Positions 60,667-64,000 of a DNA stretch of 64,000 nt are shown in pieces (position 1 is the stretch's first letter; each line of letters starts with the position of its first letter). This DNA comes from Enterobacter wuhouensis. GTDB lineage: Bacteria; Pseudomonadota; Gammaproteobacteria; Enterobacterales; Enterobacteriaceae. A program made the position numbers and the translations under genes. Below the pieces are notes generated by a model, which worked only from the letters and a program-made list of their open reading frames with translations, had not been told where the DNA came from and made no database searches. The stretch is from positions 1-64,000 of the forward strand of contig NZ_SJOO01000012.1 in assembly GCF_004331265.1 (NCBI RefSeq). The letters are read 5' to 3'.

Positions 60667-60682
60667 CGTACACGTGTTAGCT
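60665..60682 (+). promoter_or_regulatory. FabR site of fabA
   Basis: AGCGTACACGTGTTAGCT is the known FabR repressor palindrome. It overlaps the FadR site by two bases, so activation by FadR and repression by FabR meet at one promoter. Confidence 0.8.
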
Positions 60683-60720
60683 ATCCTGCGTCCTTCAATA
60701 AAATAAGGCTTACTGAGAAC

Positions 60721-61239
60721 ATGGTAGATAAACGCGAATCCTATACAAAAGAAGACCTTCTTGCCTCTGGTCGCGGTGAACTGTTTGGCGCAAACGGCCC
60801 GCAGTTACCGGCCCCTAGCATGCTGATGATGGACCGTGTCGTAAAAATGACCGAAACCGGCGGCAACTTTGATAAGGGCTACGTAGAAGCGGAACTCGAT
60901 ATCAACCCGGACCTGTGGTTCTTCGGTTGCCACTTTATTGGCGATCCGGTAATGCCTGGCTGTCTGGGCCTGGATGCCATGTGGCAGCTGGTTGGTTTCT
61001 ATCTCGGCTGGCTGGGTGGCGAAGGCAAAGGCCGCGCGCTGGGCGTAGGCGAGGTCAAATTTACCGGTCAGGTTCTGCCTACCGCGAAGAAAGTCACCTA
61101 CCGTATCCACTTCAAGCGCATCGTTAACCGTCGTCTGATTATGGGCCTGGCGGATGGGGAAGTGCTGGTTGACGGTCGTCTGATCTATACCGCTAACGAT
61201 CTGAAAGTGGGCCTGTTCCAGGATACCTCTGCTTTCTAA
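60721..61239 (+). CDS. fabA: FabA, 3-hydroxydecanoyl-ACP dehydratase/isomerase
   Basis: The 172-residue hot-dog-fold enzyme has active-site His71 (GCHFIGDPVMPG) and Asp85 (GLDAMWQ). It dehydrates 3-hydroxydecanoyl-ACP and isomerises the product, the branch point to unsaturated fatty acids. FadR and FabR sites lie upstream and a terminator follows. Confidence 0.98.
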   Translation: MVDKRESYTKEDLLASGRGELFGANGPQLPAPSMLMMDRVVKMTETGGNFDKGYVEAELDINPDLWFFGCHFIGDPVMPGCLGLDAMWQLVGFYLGWLGGEGKGRALGVGEVKFTGQVLPTAKKVTYRIHFKRIVNRRLIMGLADGEVLVDGRLIYTANDLKVGLFQDTSAF

Positions 61240-61267
61240 CCTCTGCTTTAAGCAGCGTCAGAAAGGC

Positions 61268-61297
61268 GAAACCTCCGCAGTGCGGAGGTTTCTTTTT
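61268..61297 (+). terminator. fabA terminator
   Basis: GAAACCTCCGCA/TGCGGAGGTTTC forms a perfect stem followed by TTTTT. It lies between the converging fabA and rmf. Confidence 0.9.
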
Positions 61298-61309
61298 AAA
61301 GAGACGCTA

Positions 61310-61477
61310 TCAAGCAAGTACTGCCCTGTCTCCGATGGCTTCTCGCCAGCCCCCTAACCATTGCGACCTCTGATTCAGAGTTTGATAGGGACACATTTCT
61401 TTCGAACGTCCGGCGATGCCAGCCTGATAACCACGTTGATGAGCCCTTTCCAGGCGATCTCGTTTCTGTCTCTTCAT
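61310..61477 (-). CDS. rmf: Rmf, ribosome modulation factor (55 aa)
   Basis: The 55-residue basic protein begins MKRQKRDRLERAHQRGYQAG and holds KEMCPYQ and SQWLGGWREA, as in E. coli Rmf. It dimerises ribosomes into inactive 100S particles in stationary phase. The upstream 254 bp to pqiC (61478-61731) hold its promoter and the pqiC terminator only. GAGG lies just before the ATG. Confidence 0.97.
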   Translation of the reverse strand: MKRQKRDRLERAHQRGYQAGIAGRSKEMCPYQTLNQRSQWLGGWREAIGDRAVLA

Positions 61478-61674
61478 GCCTCGTTTCCCTCATTCTTTTG
61501 TCTGGTGGAAAGAAAACAGTGATTGCAAAGTGTGCAAGCACAGTTAACGAATACCCCGAATCTGTCTCAGCGTCAACGTTCAAAATTCATACGGGTGTCA
61601 TATTTGTGAACTAGCCAAAAGTTCATTTGTACAAAAAGTGTGACGTGGCACAAGTAACAGCCTGAACTCAAAAC

Positions 61675-61718
61675 GAAAAAAAAGCCGCAATCAGCGAGTC
61701 GCTGAAGGCGGCTTTTTA
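61675..61718 (-). terminator. terminator of pqiABC
   Basis: AAAGCCGC/GCGGCTTT arms enclose an inner stem AGCGA/TCGCT. On the minus strand the T-run TTTTTTTT follows. It is 14 bp past the pqiC stop. Confidence 0.85.
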
Positions 61719-61731
61719 CCATGAATTTTAC

Positions 61732-62298
61732 TTATGGGAGACGGGAAATCTCCCTGGCGATGCTGGTCGACTCTTGCGCCCAGCCTTGTGCCAGAACTTT
61801 CACCATTTCATCGTAACCATCTTTCTGCTGCTTCATTTCAAGATGGAAAGGACGCTTGATGAGCTGTCCCTGATGATTAAGCAGCCACTCGCCGCTGACC
61901 ACGACCACGCCGTCGTAGCGGCCGTGGAAGCCTGTCACGGTGACGTTAAGCGTGTCCTGATCGCTCCCCAGCGGCTGTGAAGCGACGACCCAGCCCGGAA
62001 GCTGGCTGCTGAGGTTAGCCACCAGCGTATTGCGCAGCTGCTGATCCAGCGGGCTGGCCCACAGGTTGTTGTTGGCAATTACGTACTGAACGTCGCTGGT
62101 TTGATACACCACGCCGTTTCCAGCGAGGTAATCGGGCACTGAAACCTGCTCAACCCATAACAGGCGGTTACCCTGCGACGCGCTGGTTTGCGTACCGGCC
62201 TGCACGGTCAACGGCAGCTGGTAGTAGCTTTTGTTTTCACTGCCCGAGCTACAGGCCGTTAATACCATCGCTCCGACAATCGCTAGCCATTTTTTCAT
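61732..62298 (-). CDS. pqiC: PqiC (YmbA), outer-membrane lipoprotein
   Basis: The 188-residue protein has a lipobox LTAC with Cys at about residue 16 and the ABC-type transport auxiliary lipoprotein (DUF330) body: YYQLPL, LLWVEQVSVPDYLAGNGVVYQ and ISRLP end. It works with PqiA and PqiB in inter-membrane lipid transport. It overlaps pqiB by 4 bp. Confidence 0.95.
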   Translation of the reverse strand: MKKWLAIVGAMVLTACSSGSENKSYYQLPLTVQAGTQTSASQGNRLLWVEQVSVPDYLAGNGVVYQTSDVQYVIANNNLWASPLDQQLRNTLVANLSSQLPGWVVASQPLGSDQDTLNVTVTGFHGRYDGVVVVSGEWLLNHQGQLIKRPFHLEMKQQKDGYDEMVKVLAQGWAQESTSIAREISRLP

Positions 62299-63935
62299 TG
62301 TTTCGCCCTCTTCGGCTCAGGATCCTTTTTATCTTTCGCTTCAAACACCAGCGCGTTGCTCTTCTCGTTTAGCGTTTTCAGTACCGGCTGCAGCTCACGC
62401 AGGACCTGATCCAGGCGCTGCATATCTGCCACCATCTTGTTATACGCCGCCGAGCCAGGCTGGAAGCCCTGCATGCTGCGGTTGAGTTCACGCAATGTTT
62501 TCTGCATATCCTGCGGCAGCTGCTGCATGGACTGGCTTGCGGTGATCTTATTGACATTATCCAGCGTGGTTTGCAGACGGCGCATTGTCGCCTGGCTTTC
62601 GCTCAGCGAACGGGTCGCGGATTCAATCATTGGATTCAGCGGCAGGTTGTTAATCTTATCCAGCGTTTCCATCAGACGCTGCTGGATCTGCGCCAGACCG
62701 CTGCTGACCGTTGGAATAATCTGGTAGCCACCAAATTCACGGATACCGGTAATAGCCGGCGCTTTTGGATAGAAGTCCATATCCACATACAGCGCGCCTG
62801 TCACCAGGTTGCCGGTTTTCAGCGAGCCGCGCAAACCACGATTCATCAGATCGGAAATATGTTCGCCGATATCCTGATCTTTGCCAATCTGATTGATCAA
62901 ACGTTCTGGCTCAATGCGGATCAGCACCGGAATACGGTAGTCGTCATCCAGCATCTGCTTAAGGCCAGGCACGAAGTAAGGGACCTGCCCTACGGTACCG
63001 AGACGGATGCCGCGGAATTCAACCGGTGCGCCCGGCTGCAGGCCACGGACGGAATCTTTGAAGAACATCAGATAGTCGATATGATCGGTATAGAGCGCGT
63101 CCTGAATGCTTTTTTGATCGTCAAAAAGTCGGAACGCCGATTTCTCAGCCACCGGCTGACCCAAATCCTGCCCTTCAGGCACGTCGAAACTAACACCGCC
63201 GCCAAACAGGGTGGTCAGGGAGCCCATTTCCACACGCATGCCCGCAGAAGTCAGATCCACGGCGATCCCACTGTCTTTCCAGAAACGTACGTTGCTGGTC
63301 ACCAGACGATCGTTTGGTGCGTTAATAAAGAGCTGGTAGCTGATGGTACGCTTTTGCGGATCGAACGTACTGGTTTCCACCGACCCCACGCGATAGCCAC
63401 GGAACAGCACAGGATCGCCAGGTGAAAGCTGGCCCGCCTTTTTACTGTCGAGAATAACGCGGATACCTTTTGCATCAGGCGGCGCAAGCGGTGGAGAATC
63501 AAGGAGCTGATATTGTCCCGGCTGAACGCCTTTCGTACCCGGCTGAAGCTCAATGTAGGCACCGGACAGCAGGGTGCCTAAACCACTAATCCCTTCGCGG
63601 CCAACCTGCGGTTTCACCACCCAGAATACGGAGTCACCGTGAAGGAGCTTTTCCATCCCGGCATTCAGACGCGCCTTGATTTCTACATGCGTCAGATCGT
63701 CGGTCAGGGTTGCGCTTTCCACTACACCCACATCCACGCTACGGCTTTTGATGGTGGTTTTGCCGCCTTCAATACCCTCAGCGTTGGTGGTGATCAGCGT
63801 GACTTCCGGTCCCTGATGGCTGTAATGATAAAACAGGATCCATGCACCGATCAGCGCCGTCACAATGGGGAAAATCCACACCGGCGACCAGTTCCTGACC
63901 TTCTGAACTTTCGCCTCTCCACTCTTATTTTCCAT
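62295..63935 (-). CDS. pqiB: PqiB, MCE-domain lipid-transport protein
   Basis: I chose ATG 63935 (546 residues, the E. coli length). One N-terminal membrane helix (WIFPIVTALIGAWILFYH) is followed by three MCE domains and a long C-terminal helical region that forms the syringe-like needle across the periplasm. The SPP-LAPPDAKG and GAPVEFRGIRLGTV segments are typical. It lies between pqiA and pqiC in one operon. Confidence 0.97.
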   Translation of the reverse strand: MENKSGEAKVQKVRNWSPVWIFPIVTALIGAWILFYHYSHQGPEVTLITTNAEGIEGGKTTIKSRSVDVGVVESATLTDDLTHVEIKARLNAGMEKLLHGDSVFWVVKPQVGREGISGLGTLLSGAYIELQPGTKGVQPGQYQLLDSPPLAPPDAKGIRVILDSKKAGQLSPGDPVLFRGYRVGSVETSTFDPQKRTISYQLFINAPNDRLVTSNVRFWKDSGIAVDLTSAGMRVEMGSLTTLFGGGVSFDVPEGQDLGQPVAEKSAFRLFDDQKSIQDALYTDHIDYLMFFKDSVRGLQPGAPVEFRGIRLGTVGQVPYFVPGLKQMLDDDYRIPVLIRIEPERLINQIGKDQDIGEHISDLMNRGLRGSLKTGNLVTGALYVDMDFYPKAPAITGIREFGGYQIIPTVSSGLAQIQQRLMETLDKINNLPLNPMIESATRSLSESQATMRRLQTTLDNVNKITASQSMQQLPQDMQKTLRELNRSMQGFQPGSAAYNKMVADMQRLDQVLRELQPVLKTLNEKSNALVFEAKDKKDPEPKRAKQ

Positions 63936-63939
63936 GCTC

Positions 63940-64000
63940 TTACTCTTCCTCATGGCTTGACTCGGGCTCACGATCCCACGATAAACGAGGGTCGAAGGTC
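63940..64000 (-). CDS. pqiA: PqiA, 3' end only (cut by window)
   Basis: The last 19 codons read TFDPRLSWDREPESSHEEE before TAA, matching the C terminus of E. coli PqiA, the inner-membrane partner of PqiB. Its stop lies four bases before the pqiB start. The rest is beyond the right edge. Confidence 0.9.
   Translation of the reverse strand, partial: TFDPRLSWDREPESSHEEE

Noticed and set aside
1..64000. CRISPR arrays, insertion sequences, prophage genes
   Set aside because: No regularly spaced repeats, transposase, integrase or phage structural gene was found in any frame I could read.
1..64000. matS sites (GTGACRNYGTCAC) expected near matP
   Set aside because: None was found by eye; a computed pattern search would be needed to exclude them.

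Overview
The window is chromosomal DNA of an enterobacterium, most likely an Enterobacter or close relative. About two thirds is backbone in the order known from E. coli around 20-24 min: phoH, efeUOB, putP/putA, rutR, ymdF, wrbA-yccJ, agp, serT, yccA, tusE, acyP, rlmI, hspQ, yccU, yccT, mgsA, helD, yccF-yccS, sxy, sulA, ompA, matP, lonH (ycbZ), fabA, rmf, pqiABC. The proteins are full length and read like close E. coli homologues. This species call rests on gene order and remembered similarity, not on a search.

Layout. (1) 1-142: the 3' end of a tRNA-Ser gene of the serX type, which looks like the scar of an integrative element lying mostly to the left of the window. (2) 216-10522: accessory block with a tiny Cys-rich protein, an IprA-like regulator and a nine-gene minus-strand chaperone-usher operon (major pilin, chaperone, usher, tip-like subunit, three minor pilins, second chaperone). 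The last gene encodes a membrane protein with the marks of a PglL-type O-oligosaccharyltransferase. (3) 11005-23531: phoH, the iron uptake operon efeUOB with a Fur box, a NupC paralogue, a DUF3574 lipoprotein, and putP/putA with a PutA operator array. (4) 23633-31689: LprI-like protein, rutR with a DMT permease where E. coli has the rut operon, ymdF, wrbA-yccJ, agp, two HxlR/SDR pairs and a DedA-like protein. (5) 31850-38089: an M-box-like leader and mgtE, then two identical serT genes, each with promoter and terminator, bracketing a three-gene metal/siderophore/cobalamin-type ABC transporter, then an orphan OppA. (6) 38359-46444: yccA, then a CS1/CFA-I-type (alpha) fimbrial operon with a ToxR-like membrane regulator plus FidL-like partner on one side and a LuxR-type regulator on the other, placed between yccA and tusE. 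(7) 46513-64000: conserved backbone.

How the parts work together: the window carries two independent surface-adhesin systems with their own regulators, iron/peroxide (EfeUOB) and probable metal import, Mg2+ import under a predicted riboswitch, proline catabolism, and envelope/cell-division housekeeping. The most unusual point is the predicted O-glycosylation ligase that shares an operon with fimbrial subunits, which suggests a glycosylated chaperone-usher fimbria. Second is the ABC transporter cassette bracketed by duplicated serT genes.
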